Positions 1 through 8,785 of a stretch of 64,000 bases of DNA are shown in pieces (within the stretch, counting starts at the first letter, position 1; each line of letters opens with the position of its first letter). The position numbers and the translations under genes were made by a program. Origin of the DNA: Pinibacter soli (GTDB lineage: Bacteria > Bacteroidota > Bacteroidia > Chitinophagales > Chitinophagaceae); assembly GCF_029961145.1 (NCBI RefSeq), contig NZ_JASBRG010000007.1, positions 2,460,189 to 2,524,188 on the forward strand, read 5' to 3'. The notes under the pieces are model-generated. The model had not been told where the DNA came from and searched no databases. It was given only the letters and a program-made list of their open reading frames with translations.

Positions 1-3000
1 TTTAGGCATCGCATCAAGATCGGAGTAGCGCTGCTTGAACGCAGGATAAAGCCTAATCCTGTTGCCTTGCTGATAAGTAAGAAATACGTTGACGGAAAAT
101 GCTTTGTAGCGAACGGTGTTTGAAAACCCTCCTGTAATTTTTGGATCTACCGGACCTTCATACACAAGGTGCTGTGTGTTGTCACTTTGCAGATACACTG
201 AAGGACTTATATCTCCATCTTCATTTACAAATTGCGGCACACCGGTTCTTGGCTGCAGGCCTTTGTAATCAAGCGAAAACAAACCATTTACAGGATAACC
301 TTGTTTGTTACCCCCTTCAGCTTTTACAAGATCGAATATGATTGGATCGTTCTTGGCGTTAGTAATTTCATTTTCATTATAGCCAAATGTCAGATTGGTT
401 TTCCATCCCCAATCATTTTGCCGTATGATATCGCCACCCACTAGAAATTCAACCCCATGTGATTTCATATCAGCATAGTTTGCGGCTTTGTATGCTTCAC
501 CGCCAATGCCCGATGTTTTGACAATGCTGATCAAATCAAAACTTCTTCTTCTATAAAGGTCCAGCGTTATATTCAATCGTCTGTTGAACATTGTGGCATC
601 TACACCTATATTTCCGGTATATAATTTTTCCCAGGTGAGATCTTCGTTTTCCAAACTTTCCTGAAGAATTACCGATTCAACTTCGGAGAGATAAGGTCTG
701 CGTGTCTGCATATTTTTCAACACAATGGATGAGTTGGTAGCAGGTCCCATACTTGCTGTTAAACCATAACTTGCACGTAACGTAAGAAAGTCTACAAAGT
801 CAACATTCTTCATAAATGACTCCTGGTCTATGTTCCACGAACCGCTCACGCTCCAGGTTGGTAACCATCGTGCAGTTTTTGATTCGCCCAACTGATTGGA
901 CCCGTCGTAGCGAGCAGTTCCAGTTAAGTTGAATCTCCTGTTGTAGGAGTATCCTGCGGTAGCGTAAAAAGCGGCAAACCTGTCGTAAGTCTTTACCATG
1001 CCATAGTAAGGAAAACTGTTTTCCAACGCTTGTTTGATGATTCTGTAATCAATGAACGGGACGCCACCCTGATCATATTGATAACCATAACCAGTGTTGT
1101 TTGCACTCTGACGATTCGCATATTTAATCTGCTGCCCCACCAGCACATTCAGGCTGTGCACTTCGTTAAATGTTTTGTTGTAGTTAAGGCTGTTCCTGAT
1201 TTCGTAGTTGGCCAACTGATCTTCCTGCCTGTTATAAAAACCTCCATATGGCAATACCACCACCGGTTCTGCGTCGGGGTTATCAGGATCCCGGTAAAGA
1301 AATTTATTGTTTTGACGAACGGTTGATGTTCCTGCGGCTCTGTATGCGTTTGCCATGTTGGAGTTTTCACGCACTTGCTGTTCCGTTGTTGATTTTACAA
1401 AACGTAATGCACCTACAAATTCGTAGCGAAAGTTTTTTGCAAACTTGTAAGACAACTCTCCCTGCAAGCGAATATCAAGCACTGTAAGATCGATGTAGTT
1501 ATTCTTTAATTCGTTCACGATGTTGAAGGGTGCATAGTTCATTTTAAAATATTCGAGTTGTCCGGTTGAATCATATGGTGTGATCGTGCGGCTGGTGTTG
1601 ATCGCGTAGCTGAATGGATTGATGTCAAAATCTCTGTCATAGCTTCCTTCGACAGCGTTGGCGGCACGCTGCAATGTGCCCGGAGCCCTTTGCTGGCGCA
1701 GCGATCCAACGGTTGAGAAGCCGGCTGTTAGCTTATTGTTGAGAGTATAAGTGTTTTTAAAATTGAGTGTATAGCGTTTTACATTGTCCGCAATTGTCCA
1801 ACCGTTGTCATAGTAAAAGTTGGTGGAGAAATATGTTTGCGATTTATCGGTACCGGAAGAAATGCTAAGGTTATGTTCCTGTATAAAAGAGTTTTTAAAC
1901 AACACATTGAACCAGTCGGTATTCACGCCTACATATCTTTGAAGAAACGCAGCTCTTCCTGCTACTGTATTTTCAACGCCGAACTTTCCATTGGTTTCAT
2001 TGTAGGTATTTATTTCGTCGTACATTTTTCCGTACACACCAGTGTTTGGTCCATCGGAAATGGTTGAGTTCAACATTCCTTTTTTATATAACTCAGTATA
2101 CACAGCCATTTGATCGGCAGAGTTCATGATGTTGTATGAGTTGTAAGTTGGCTTTAACTGTGTACTGAAATTTCCCACGTAGGAAACAATTGGTCTACCT
2201 ACACGTCCTTTTTTTGTGGTGATCACAATTACACCGTTCATCGCTCTTGCGCCGTACAACGCAGCAGCAGCGGCATCTTTCAGTATATCGAAACTTTCAA
2301 TATCGTTTACGTTTAAACCCGCAACAGACGAGCCAAGCAACGTAACAGCATCACCACTTGACAATTGATCGTTGGAAATATTCACCACATCTTCCAGCAC
2401 TACCCCGTCCACTACCCAAAGCGGTTTGTTATCCCCGTTAATGGAAGTGGCCCCACGTATGCGCACTTTAGGTGCTGTACCAAAAGTGCTGGATACGTTT
2501 TGAACAGATACACCGGCGGCCCGCCCTTCCAGCATGCGGCTCACATCTGTCATCCCATCGATCTTTACATCTTCCGCTTTAAGACCAACAGCGGCTCCGG
2601 AGAATTTCCGTTTGTCAATATTTTGGTATCCTGTCACCACTACTTCCGAAAGCGCTCTTTCGGTGCCGGTAACCAACGTCACATTGAGCGTAGCCTGTTT
2701 GTGGAATGTAATGACTTTGGGCGTACGACCCACGTAAGAGAACTGAATGTCATCGCCATCTTTGGCGTAGATGACAAAGTTCCCGGCAGCATCCGACTCG
2801 GTTCCTTTTTTTGTTTGTAAAATAGTAATGGAAACATTCGCGAGTGGAGCCCCGTTTTCTTCAGAGGTAACTTTTCCGGTTACCCGTTTCGGTACTGTAT
2901 CATTTAATAGACCGGGAACGTTGGAGTACGAGGTGACTGTTTCAGACGGCTTGTTGTTTTCGTTTGCCCGTGCGCCAAGAGCAAGCACACATAGGGACAT

Positions 3001-3045
3001 ACAAACGCAAAAACATCTGCCCATTGAGAAGTATCTCATAAGCAT
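1..3045 (-). CDS. SusC/RagA-family TonB-dependent outer membrane receptor, 3' end outside the window
   Basis: About 1015 codons stay open from an ATG at 3045 (or 3039, two codons on) to the window edge, so the C-terminus is missing. After a signal peptide there is a carboxypeptidase-regulatory-like beta domain (starting RVTGKVTSEENGAPL), then a TonB plug (RAAGVSVQ, KVRIRGATS, WVVDGVVLED) and a long beta-barrel rich in aromatic, Asn and Tyr residues. That order is the SusC/RagA family, which imports oligosaccharides or peptides together with a SusD-type lipoprotein. The SusD partner would lie beyond position 1. The substrate cannot be told from this sequence. Confident on family, open on substrate. 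Confidence 0.93.
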   Translation of the reverse strand, partial: MLMRYFSMGRCFCVCMSLCVLALGARANENNKPSETVTSYSNVPGLLNDTVPKRVTGKVTSEENGAPLANVSITILQTKKGTESDAAGNFVIYAKDGDDIQFSYVGRTPKVITFHKQATLNVTLVTGTERALSEVVVTGYQNIDKRKFSGAAVGLKAEDVKIDGMTDVSRMLEGRAAGVSVQNVSSTFGTAPKVRIRGATSINGDNKPLWVVDGVVLEDVVNISNDQLSSGDAVTLLGSSVAGLNVNDIESFDILKDAAAAALYGARAMNGVIVITTKKGRVGRPIVSYVGNFSTQLKPTYNSYNIMNSADQMAVYTELYKKGMLNSTISDGPNTGVYGKMYDEINTYNETNGKFGVENTVAGRAAFLQRYVGVNTDWFNVLFKNSFIQEHNLSISSGTDKSQTYFSTNFYYDNGWTIADNVKRYTLNFKNTYTLNNKLTAGFSTVGSLRQQRAPGTLQRAANAVEGSYDRDFDINPFSYAINTSRTITPYDSTGQLEYFKMNYAPFNIVNELKNNYIDLTVLDIRLQGELSYKFAKNFRYEFVGALRFVKSTTEQQVRENSNMANAYRAAGTSTVRQNNKFLYRDPDNPDAEPVVVLPYGGFYNRQEDQLANYEIRNSLNYNKTFNEVHSLNVLVGQQIKYANRQSANNTGYGYQYDQGGVPFIDYRIIKQALENSFPYYGMVKTYDRFAAFYATAGYSYNRRFNLTGTARYDGSNQLGESKTARWLPTWSVSGSWNIDQESFMKNVDFVDFLTLRASYGLTASMGPATNSSIVLKNMQTRRPYLSEVESVILQESLENEDLTWEKLYTGNIGVDATMFNRRLNITLDLYRRRSFDLISIVKTSGIGGEAYKAANYADMKSHGVEFLVGGDIIRQNDWGWKTNLTFGYNENEITNAKNDPIIFDLVKAEGGNKQGYPVNGLFSLDYKGLQPRTGVPQFVNEDGDISPSVYLQSDNTQHLVYEGPVDPKITGGFSNTVRYKAFSVNVFLTYQQGNRIRLYPAFKQRYSDLDAMPK

Positions 3046-3481
3046 CTATTCTAAAATGGTGACTAATTAGAATTGTTTAACACGCGGAGGTTAACAAAGT
3101 TGTGTGAAATTCTACTTTTTTTGTGAGGTAAAATATCTACAAATCAAGGGGTTGTAATTGTGGAGAAAGGCTTCTGAAACCAGCACTTGAATGTTTATGA
3201 CAACTACACCGACAGGTAGTTAATTTAACCGATAAAATAAGTACCCTTACGCAAACATTTAGTAATTGCTGATTGTATATCATGATTCAAGATCAGGCAA
3301 TTCATTTATCAGCGACACATAGTTATTATATTTTATTAATTAAATAATTATATGCGCATTCTATAAATACCGTTGCAACTAAACTCTTTAAAATGACAAC
3401 TAATAGTTTTCCCTGATTAGCGGGTCATGAAGATTCGTTTTACCAGAGATAAACTTTTGCTATCAAACTAAAATTTATTGT
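3046..3481. other. Intergenic region between divergent genes, 436 bp
   Basis: AT-rich spacer between the divergently transcribed SusC-like gene and aqpZ, so it must hold both promoters. I found no clean TAnnTTTG box, no convincing small ORF and no strong hairpin. It lacks the tandem-word inverted repeats common elsewhere in the window. Confidence 0.5.
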
Positions 3482-4207
3482 ATGACAAAAAAACTGGTTG
3501 CTGAATTTATCGGCACATTCTGGCTGGTACTTGGCGGTTGCGGAAGCGCAGTACTTGCTGCGGCCTTTCCCGATCTTGGTATTGGCTTCGTAGGCGTAGC
3601 AATTGCATTTGGGTTAACTGTACTGACCATTGCCTATTCGCTTGGCCATATTTCCGGCGCACACCTTAACCCTGCTGTCTCTGTTGGTTTATGGGCAGGC
3701 GGCCGTTTTGCCGCAGGCGAACTTATTCCTTACATTATTGCACAGGTGCTGGGTGCCATTTCAGCTGCGGGCGTGTTGTACATTATTGCCAGCGGCCACG
3801 ACGGCTTTTCTACGGCCGGTGGTTTTGCTGCTAACGGCTATGGCGATACGCCAGGCTCGCCGGGGCACTATTCTGTCGCAGCCGCTTTTACCTGTGAAGT
3901 GGTAATGACCTGTTTGTTCCTGATCATTATTTTGGGTGCGACAGACGAAAGAGCACCGAAAGGTTTTGCAGGCATCGCCATTGGCCTGGGACTTACGCTG
4001 ATTCACCTTATCAGCATTCCCGTTACCAATACTTCTGTTAACCCTGCCCGCAGCACTAGCCAGGCAATTTTTGCAGGCAGTTGGGCGGTTGGTCAATTGT
4101 GGTTGTTCTGGGCGGCGCCAATCATTGGTGCCCTGATCGCAGGCTTCCTGTATCGGGCGGTGTTTGAAAACGGCAAAGAATCAGAATCTGATTTCCCGGG
4201 CAAATAA
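3482..4207 (+). CDS. aqpZ: Aquaporin Z, water-selective MIP channel
   Basis: A 241-residue six-helix MIP channel of the inner membrane that passes water. Both NPA boxes are present (residues 63-65 and 187-189). The constriction residues F43, H175, T184 and R190 match the water-selective set of E. coli AqpZ (F43, H174, T183, R189) rather than the glycerol-facilitator set. The stretch [13 protein letters not shown] is nearly the same as in AqpZ. Transcribed alone; a tandem-word repeat starts within two bases of the stop codon and a terminator hairpin follows at 4340. The ATG start gives normal family length. Confidence 0.95.
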   Translation: MTKKLVAEFIGTFWLVLGGCGSAVLAAAFPDLGIGFVGVAIAFGLTVLTIAYSLGHISGAHLNPAVSVGLWAGGRFAAGELIPYIIAQVLGAISAAGVLYIIASGHDGFSTAGGFAANGYGDTPGSPGHYSVAAAFTCEVVMTCLFLIIILGATDERAPKGFAGIAIGLGLTLIHLISIPVTNTSVNPARSTSQAIFAGSWAVGQLWLFWAAPIIGALIAGFLYRAVFENGKESESDFPGK

Positions 4208-4208
4208 A

Positions 4209-4327
4209 GAAGTTGTGAGTTTTGAGTTTTGGGTTGTAAGTCTGAGTTGTGAACAATATGAAACAGGCAAAATAAAGCATATACGACAGTGGGCGTTCGA
4301 CTCAAAACTCATAACTCAAAACTTCCC
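4209..4327. repeat. Tandem-word inverted repeat (GTTTTGA class)
   Basis: The left arm (4209-4252) is a run of 7-base words such as GTTGTGA, GTTTTGA, GTTGTAA. The right arm (4299-4327) is the same vocabulary on the other strand (CTCAAAACTCATAACTC). About 45 unique bases separate the arms. It begins directly after the aqpZ stop. Confidence 0.8.
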
Positions 4328-4339
4328 CCTAATTTTACA

Positions 4340-4376
4340 AAAGAAACAACCTTCAAATTGGTTGTTTCTTTTTTTT
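4340..4376 (+). terminator. Hairpin plus T-run abutting the msrC start codon
   Basis: A 12-bp perfect stem (AAAGAAACAACC at 4340-4351 with its complement at 4360-4371), an 8-base loop and a T-run reaching 4376, one base before the next ATG. It has the form of an intrinsic terminator for aqpZ but occupies the whole likely 5' leader of the following gene. A weak promoter-like TAATTTTA lies at 4330. Confidence 0.8.
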
Positions 4377-4853
4377 ATGGCAGAAGATTTAACGATAATA
4401 AGAGGTTCAAAAACTGACCAATACGAAGCACTTATTCCGCAAATAAAAGGGTTATTGGAGGGTGAAGAAGATTTGATCGCCAACCTTGCCAACATTACCG
4501 GTGCATTGAAGGAACAATTCAATTGGTTATGGATCGGTTTCTATTTGGTTAAAAAAGGTGAGCTAGTCCTCGGACCGTTCCAGGGTCCTGTTGCATGCAC
4601 ACGCATTGCAAAGGGTCGCGGCGTATGCGGCGCTAGCTGGGCCGAAGCAAAAACACTAATCGTTCCCGATGTTGAAAAATTCCCCGGACATATTGCCTGT
4701 AGCAGTTTATCCAAATCTGAAATTGTAGTACCGGTTTTTAAAGGCGATGAAGTTGTTGGGGTGCTTGATGTGGATAGCAAAGATTTAAATGAGTTTGATG
4801 AAACTGATCAGAAGTATCTTGAGGAGATTGTGAAGGCTTTAATAATTGAATAA
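4377..4853 (+). CDS. msrC: Free methionine-(R)-sulfoxide reductase, GAF fold
   Basis: A 158-residue single GAF domain that reduces free methionine-R-sulfoxide in the cytosol with electrons from thioredoxin. The three family cysteines are present: C74 (PVACTRI), C84 (GRGVCGASW) and C108 (HIACSS), the same spacing as C84, C94, C118 of E. coli fRMsr. The frame is open upstream to 4164, but the conserved domain begins at the ATG at 4377 and the upstream codons read through a terminator and repeat, so 4377 is chosen. The last codons and the TAA stop merge into a tandem-word repeat (word TAACTGAA). Confidence 0.93.
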   Translation: MAEDLTIIRGSKTDQYEALIPQIKGLLEGEEDLIANLANITGALKEQFNWLWIGFYLVKKGELVLGPFQGPVACTRIAKGRGVCGASWAEAKTLIVPDVEKFPGHIACSSLSKSEIVVPVFKGDEVVGVLDVDSKDLNEFDETDQKYLEEIVKALIIE

Positions 4854-4918
4854 CTGAGTAACTGAATAACCGCACCATCATTTTCAATTTTCAAGTTTCA
4901 ACTTTCAATTTTCAATTA
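4842..4918. repeat. Two single repeat arms, TAACTGAA and TTGAAAA classes
   Basis: 4842-4872 is a run of 8-base words (TAACTGAG, TAACTGAA, TAACCG) that overlaps the end of msrC and supplies its stop. 4880-4918 is a reverse-orientation run of 7-base words (TTTTCAA type). Its inverse partner lies beyond the next gene, at 5507-5540. Confidence 0.75.
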
Positions 4919-5020
4919 GAATATACCTCTTTCCCCTCGTGCTTTCTTCATTTAACTGTAAAACATTCTCACTCCTTTCTTCTTACATAATTATTGAGTT
5001 TCTTGCTAAAAAGAAAATAT

Positions 5021-5506
5021 ATGAAAGTCTTACTACTCGCCATTTTCAGCCTCTATATCACAAGCAGTTTATATGCGCAAACATCTGACGCAGAAGCCGA
5101 AGCAATGGCAAATTTACTTGGTGTACAAAAGAAAGAAGCTATCAGCAAAATGGTTTCTGTTGCTCCAAAAGATTCAGTTGCTTTTTGGAAAATTTACGAT
5201 GAGTATGCAAAGAAAAATGTTACAACCGGCAAAGCCAGAATTAAGCTGTATGAACAAACGGTGCAATCATATGGCGCTATGGGCGCAGGCACTGCCGATT
5301 CCCTTGCAACAAGATATTTTGCCAACAGAATGGACCAGGAGAAAACATTGGAAGAATATTATCAGAAAATAAAAAAGGCAACGAATGCAGTTACTGCGTT
5401 TGAGTTCTACCAGGCTGAAGTATATCTGCTCACGCAAATAAGGGCGCAAATCATGCAGCAGATACCAACTTATGGACAGGTACAGCTAGCGACGAAGAAG
5501 CAGTAA
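5021..5506 (+). CDS. Secreted helical protein of unknown function, tandem copy 1
   Basis: A 161-residue protein with a signal peptide ending near LYAQ, then a soluble, mostly helical body (AMANLLGVQKKEA, FWKIYDEYAKKN, KTLEEYYQKIKKATNA). Probably periplasmic. I recognise no catalytic motif or named domain; the helical, charged character recalls periplasmic chaperone-like proteins such as the Spy-like gene downstream, but that is only resemblance. The start is the ATG at 5021, since the frame's upstream ATG at 4994 would bury the signal peptide. It aligns without gaps to the next gene at about 77 percent identity by hand count. Confidence 0.8.
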   Translation: MKVLLLAIFSLYITSSLYAQTSDAEAEAMANLLGVQKKEAISKMVSVAPKDSVAFWKIYDEYAKKNVTTGKARIKLYEQTVQSYGAMGAGTADSLATRYFANRMDQEKTLEEYYQKIKKATNAVTAFEFYQAEVYLLTQIRAQIMQQIPTYGQVQLATKKQ

Positions 5507-5692
5507 TTAATTGAAAATTGAAAGTTGAAAGTTGAAAATGGCGGTTCCTAAAATATTGAAGTCCGACATAAAATGCCAGCTGCTGGCAATAACACCAGAT
5601 TAAAAGCCCATGAGCAAACACTCATGGGCTTCACATTTTTGCAAGCCTTTAAAATACGTATTAACCACCCGATAATTGTCAATTTTCAATTA
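5507..5692. repeat. Tandem-word inverted repeat (TTGAAAA class) enclosing a terminator
   Basis: The left arm starts right after the stop codon (5507-5540; words TTGAAAA, TTGAAAG). A shorter right arm at 5678-5692 has the complementary words. The terminator at 5604 lies between the arms. Confidence 0.75.
5604..5640 (+). terminator. Intrinsic terminator of secreted-protein copy 1
   Basis: An 11-bp perfect stem AAGCCCATGAG (5604-5614), loop CAAACA, complement 5621-5631, then a T-rich tail. It is clearly related in sequence to the terminator of the second copy at 6331. Confidence 0.88.
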
Positions 5693-5778
5693 AATAAAGC
5701 TCTCGCATTTACTGTAAAACGTCTGCTCTCCTTTCTTTTTAAATAATAAATGAGTTTCTTTCGGAAAATTTCTTTTTT

Positions 5779-6264
5779 ATGAAACTCATACTACTTACCG
5801 TTTTCGGCCTTTGTATCTTTGCAAGTTCTTACGCACAAACCTCCGATGAAGAAGCGCAGGCGATGGCCAATCTATTGGGCGTGCAAAAGAAAGAGGCAAT
5901 GGCCAAACTGGTTGCTGTTTCGGCGAAAGACTCTGCTGCGTTTTGGAAAATTTATGATGAGTATGCTAAAAAAAATATTGCAACCGGTAAAGGGAGAATC
6001 AAGTTGTATGAACAAACAGTACACGCATATGGCAACATGACATCAGCGACCGCTGACTCACTTGCCATGAAATACTTTGCAAACAGGCAGAGCCAGGAAA
6101 AGACGCTTGAAGAATATTACATGAAAATCAAGAAGGCCACCAATGCCAATGTGGCTTTTCAGTTCTACCAGGCAGAGCTATACTTGCTCACGCAAATAAG
6201 AGCCAGTATAATGCAGCAAATTCCAACGTACGGACAGGTGCAGCTGGCGACCAAAAAACAATAG
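5779..6264 (+). CDS. Secreted helical protein of unknown function, tandem copy 2
   Basis: A 161-residue paralogue of the preceding gene, colinear without gaps. The signal peptide is the most diverged part; the C-terminal 14 residues (QQIPTYGQVQLATK and after) are identical. The upstream region also resembles that of copy 1 (a shared TTTACTGTAAAAC-like stretch and TGAGTTTCTT before the start), and the terminators are related, so the duplicated unit was probably a whole transcription unit of about 760 bp. Function unknown; export to the periplasm or surface is inferred from the signal peptide. Confidence 0.8.
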   Translation: MKLILLTVFGLCIFASSYAQTSDEEAQAMANLLGVQKKEAMAKLVAVSAKDSAAFWKIYDEYAKKNIATGKGRIKLYEQTVHAYGNMTSATADSLAMKYFANRQSQEKTLEEYYMKIKKATNANVAFQFYQAELYLLTQIRASIMQQIPTYGQVQLATKKQ

Positions 6265-6266
6265 TG

Positions 6267-6425
6267 ATTAATTGAAAATGGCAGATCCAAAGTCCCGCGA
6301 TCCCACATTTGTCGGTAATCACAATTAAATAAAAAAGAAATGCCCATGAGCAAAATACTCATGGGCATTTCTTTTTTGTAGCCAACACCTATTTTCAACT
6401 TTTAATTTTCCCCTTTCCAATTATT
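6267..6425. repeat. Tandem-word arms (TTGAAAA class) around a terminator
   Basis: A short forward arm ATTAATTGAAAATGG at 6267-6281 follows the stop. A degenerate reverse arm at 6391-6425 (TTTTCAACTTTTAATTTTC) closes the spacer. The terminator at 6331 is between them. Confidence 0.6.
6331..6377 (+). terminator. Strong intrinsic terminator of secreted-protein copy 2
   Basis: A 20-bp perfect stem: 6331-6350 pairs with 6358-6377 around the loop CAAAATA. The core CCCATGAG/CTCATGGG is shared with the terminator of copy 1. Confidence 0.92.
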
Positions 6426-6501
6426 TAACATTAGCCCCATTAAACTTTTTGTTTCTATGTGCTTCTTAGATACACATTGGTAAAAACAAAAATTTTAAAA
6501 T

Positions 6502-7119
6502 ATGAAGAAGTTATTTGCTATCGTCGCATTATCAATCGGTTTTGCAGTGGCTGCATCTGCTCAGGACTCCACTGCCCATAAAAAGGATAAAGTCAAATCA
6601 GAGTTGAATCTTACAAAAGAACAGCAGGCGCAGATAAAAAGCATGCATGCTGAATACAAGCAAAAATTTGCAGCATTGAAAGCCGATAGCAGCCTGACCG
6701 CGGAGCAACGCAAGCAACAATACAAGGCTTTGCACCAGGAGCAACAAAATAAAATGAATACAATCCTCACCCCTGAGCAACAATCAAAGCTTAAGGAGAT
6801 GAAGAAGCAAAAAGTTGCGAAGACAAAGCAACACATTAAAGAGCTGAATCTATCGCAGAATCAACAGACGCAGTGGAAAAGCATTAACAAAGAATACAAG
6901 GACAAAATGATGGCGCTTAAGAACGATAAAACCTTAAGCGATCAGCAACGCAAGGATCAGTTCAAATCGCTTAGTCAGGAAAGAAGGAATAAGGTGACCG
7001 GCATTTTGAATGATGATCAAAAAGCAAAACTGGCAGAGTTTAAAAAAGACCGTCATCAGCATTTCAGACATCATAGAAGCGAGGTTTCTGACGCAACCGG
7101 CGTATCCGTGACTGGATAG
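6502..7119 (+). CDS. Spy/CpxP-like periplasmic protein with an internal duplication
   Basis: A 205-residue protein: signal peptide (residues 1-20, ending AASAQ), two copies of an LNLTxEQQ-type helical module, and a His-rich tail (RHQHFRHHR). Module 1 (about 34-102) and module 2 (about 114-182) align without gaps at an offset of exactly 80 residues: ELNLTKEQQ against ELNLSQNQQ, and LTAEQRKQQYKAL against LSDQQRKDQFKSL. LTxxQ motifs of this kind mark the Spy/CpxP family of ATP-independent periplasmic chaperones and stress sensors; each module is about half a normal Spy. The periplasmic chaperone role is inferred. It has its own downstream bidirectional terminator at 7267. Confidence 0.75.
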   Translation: MKKLFAIVALSIGFAVAASAQDSTAHKKDKVKSELNLTKEQQAQIKSMHAEYKQKFAALKADSSLTAEQRKQQYKALHQEQQNKMNTILTPEQQSKLKEMKKQKVAKTKQHIKELNLSQNQQTQWKSINKEYKDKMMALKNDKTLSDQQRKDQFKSLSQERRNKVTGILNDDQKAKLAEFKKDRHQHFRHHRSEVSDATGVSVTG

Positions 7120-7120
7120 T

Positions 7121-7222
7121 CGTGAATGGTAAATGGTGAATGGTATCCGTACTACTGAGTTTTAAATAAATAGTAAAGTGAATGAGTGATCATGATGTCC
7201 TATTCACGATTCACATTTCACG
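7121..7222. repeat. Tandem-word inverted repeat (GTGAATG class)
   Basis: Left arm 7121-7148 holds 7-base words GTGAATG, GTAAATG, GTGAATG. Right arm 7198-7222 is the inverse (ATTCACGATTCACATTTCAC). It starts at the stop codon of the Spy-like gene. Confidence 0.75.
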
Positions 7223-7266
7223 TTTTGCAATAAAACGTCTTTCATTTCAGGGTAGTGTTAAAATCA

Positions 7267-7290
7267 AAAGCTCCGCGATCGCGGAGCTTT
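7267..7290. terminator. Bidirectional terminator between Spy-like gene and accC
   Basis: A perfect 24-bp palindrome with half-site AAAGCTCCGCGA and a GATC-like turn. The gene ends at 7119 (plus) and 7317 (minus) converge on it, so it can terminate both. Confidence 0.85.
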
Positions 7291-7316
7291 CTTATAATAT
7301 GCTGTTTCGAAATGAT

Positions 7317-8657
7317 TTATTGCATTTTAAAACCTTCCAGGAACTTAGTGTTGAAGTCACCTGCTCTGAAGCGTTCATCTTTCATTAACTGAAGATGGAA
7401 CGGAATGGTAGTTTTTACACCTTCAATAACGTACTCGCTCAATGCACGGTGCATGGTGTCGATCGCTTCGTCACGCGTACGTGCAACCGCTATGATCTTA
7501 GCAATCATGGAGTCGTAGTATGGAGGAATTGTATAACCAGTGTAAACATGACTGTCGATACGGATACCGTGACCGCCGGGTTGGTGCAAAACAGTGATCT
7601 TGCCCGGTGAAGGACGGAAATCATTGTATGGATCTTCTGCGTTGATACGGCATTCGATCGCATGCATTTCCGGTTCGTAGTTTCTACCACTGATCGGCTC
7701 ACCGGCAGCAATTTTGATTTGTTCTTTGATCAAATCAAAATTCACTACTTCTTCCGTAACGCAATGCTCTACCTGGATACGGGTGTTCATCTCCATGAAG
7801 TAGAAATTGCGGTGTTTATCTACAAGGAATTCAATTGTTCCAACGCTTTCATAATTGATAGCAGAAGCAGCCTTAATTGCAGCCTCTCCCATTCTTTGCC
7901 TCAATTCAGGTGTCATAAACGGAGAAGGTGATTCTTCTACCAGTTTTTGGTGACGACGTTGAATAGAACAATCTCTTTCGCTTAGGTGACAAACTTTACC
8001 GTACTGGTCACCTGCAATCTGGATTTCGATGTGGCGAGGTTCTTCTACGAACTTCTCCATATAGATACCATCATTTTTGAAGGCCGCCAAAGCTTCCGCC
8101 TTCGCAGTGTTATAAGCACGCTCCATTTCTTCTTCGTGCCATACCACACGCATACCTTTACCACCACCACCGGCAGTTGCTTTCAGAATCACGGGATAAC
8201 CCACGGTGTTTTTCGCGAGGTCCAATGCTTCTTCAAGGGTGTCTAAAAGACCCTCACTACCCGGAATAACAGGAACGCCAGCTTTGATCATCGTTTCTTT
8301 AGCGGTGATCTTATCACCCATCTGATTGATCATAGCAGGAGTTGGCCCGATGAATTTGATATTGTGTTCACCGCATATTTCCGAAAACTTCGCGTTTTCC
8401 GCCAAAAATCCGTAACCGGGATGGATGGCGTCCGCGTTGGTAATTTCGGCTGCGGCCATGATGTGAGGAATATTCAGGTAAGAATCACTGCTTTGAGGAC
8501 GGCCGATGCAAACTGCTTCGTCAGCAAATTTCACATGCAAGCTATCCTTGTCAGCCGTAGAGTAAACCGCTACTGTTTTAATGCCCATCTCGCGACAGGT
8601 ACGGATCACACGCAGCGCAATTTCTCCACGGTTGGCTATTAATATTTTTTTGAACAT
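7317..8657 (-). CDS. accC: Acetyl-CoA carboxylase, biotin carboxylase subunit
   Basis: A 446-residue cytosolic enzyme that carboxylates the biotin on AccB using ATP and bicarbonate, the first step of fatty acid synthesis. Seen: N-terminal biotin carboxylase fold ([17 protein letters not shown]), ATP-grasp glycine loop GGGGKGM (163-169), [15 protein letters not shown] with C230, and [10 protein letters not shown] (289-298), all standard. Full length. It lies downstream of accB and efp on the same strand. A tandem-word inverted repeat of about 90 bases fills the accB-accC spacer, which could lower accC expression relative to accB. Confidence 0.97.
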   Translation of the reverse strand: MFKKILIANRGEIALRVIRTCREMGIKTVAVYSTADKDSLHVKFADEAVCIGRPQSSDSYLNIPHIMAAAEITNADAIHPGYGFLAENAKFSEICGEHNIKFIGPTPAMINQMGDKITAKETMIKAGVPVIPGSEGLLDTLEEALDLAKNTVGYPVILKATAGGGGKGMRVVWHEEEMERAYNTAKAEALAAFKNDGIYMEKFVEEPRHIEIQIAGDQYGKVCHLSERDCSIQRRHQKLVEESPSPFMTPELRQRMGEAAIKAASAINYESVGTIEFLVDKHRNFYFMEMNTRIQVEHCVTEEVVNFDLIKEQIKIAAGEPISGRNYEPEMHAIECRINAEDPYNDFRPSPGKITVLHQPGGHGIRIDSHVYTGYTIPPYYDSMIAKIIAVARTRDEAIDTMHRALSEYVIEGVKTTIPFHLQLMKDERFRAGDFNTKFLEGFKMQ

Positions 8658-8686
8658 TTAAGTTAATTGAATTTAAGTTGGAAGAA

Positions 8687-8777
8687 AGTTCTAAGTTTTA
8701 AGTATTAAGTTGTAAGTAATAAGTTGTGGGAGTTTCCCATTTGGCACTTATAACTTACAACTTACAACTTATAACTC
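8687..8777. repeat. Tandem-word inverted repeat (GTTGTAA class) inside the accB-accC spacer
   Basis: Left arm 8687-8730 reads GTTCTAA, GTTTTAA, GTATTAA, GTTGTAA, GTAATAA in 7-base steps. Right arm 8745-8777 is the inverse (CTTATAACTTACAACTTAC). The two arms can form a long hairpin in the accBC transcript. Confidence 0.8.
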
Positions 8778-8785
8778 AGCACACC

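Noticed and set aside
141-2820. Plus-strand frames within the SusC-like gene
   Set aside because: Shadows of a clear receptor frame on the minus strand.
4164-4376. Upstream extension of msrC
   Set aside because: It reads through a repeat and a terminator and overlaps the end of aqpZ; the GAF domain starts at 4377.
7182-7388. 68-codon plus-strand frame across the accC end
   Set aside because: It runs through a repeat arm and the bidirectional terminator, and its product shows no protein-like features.
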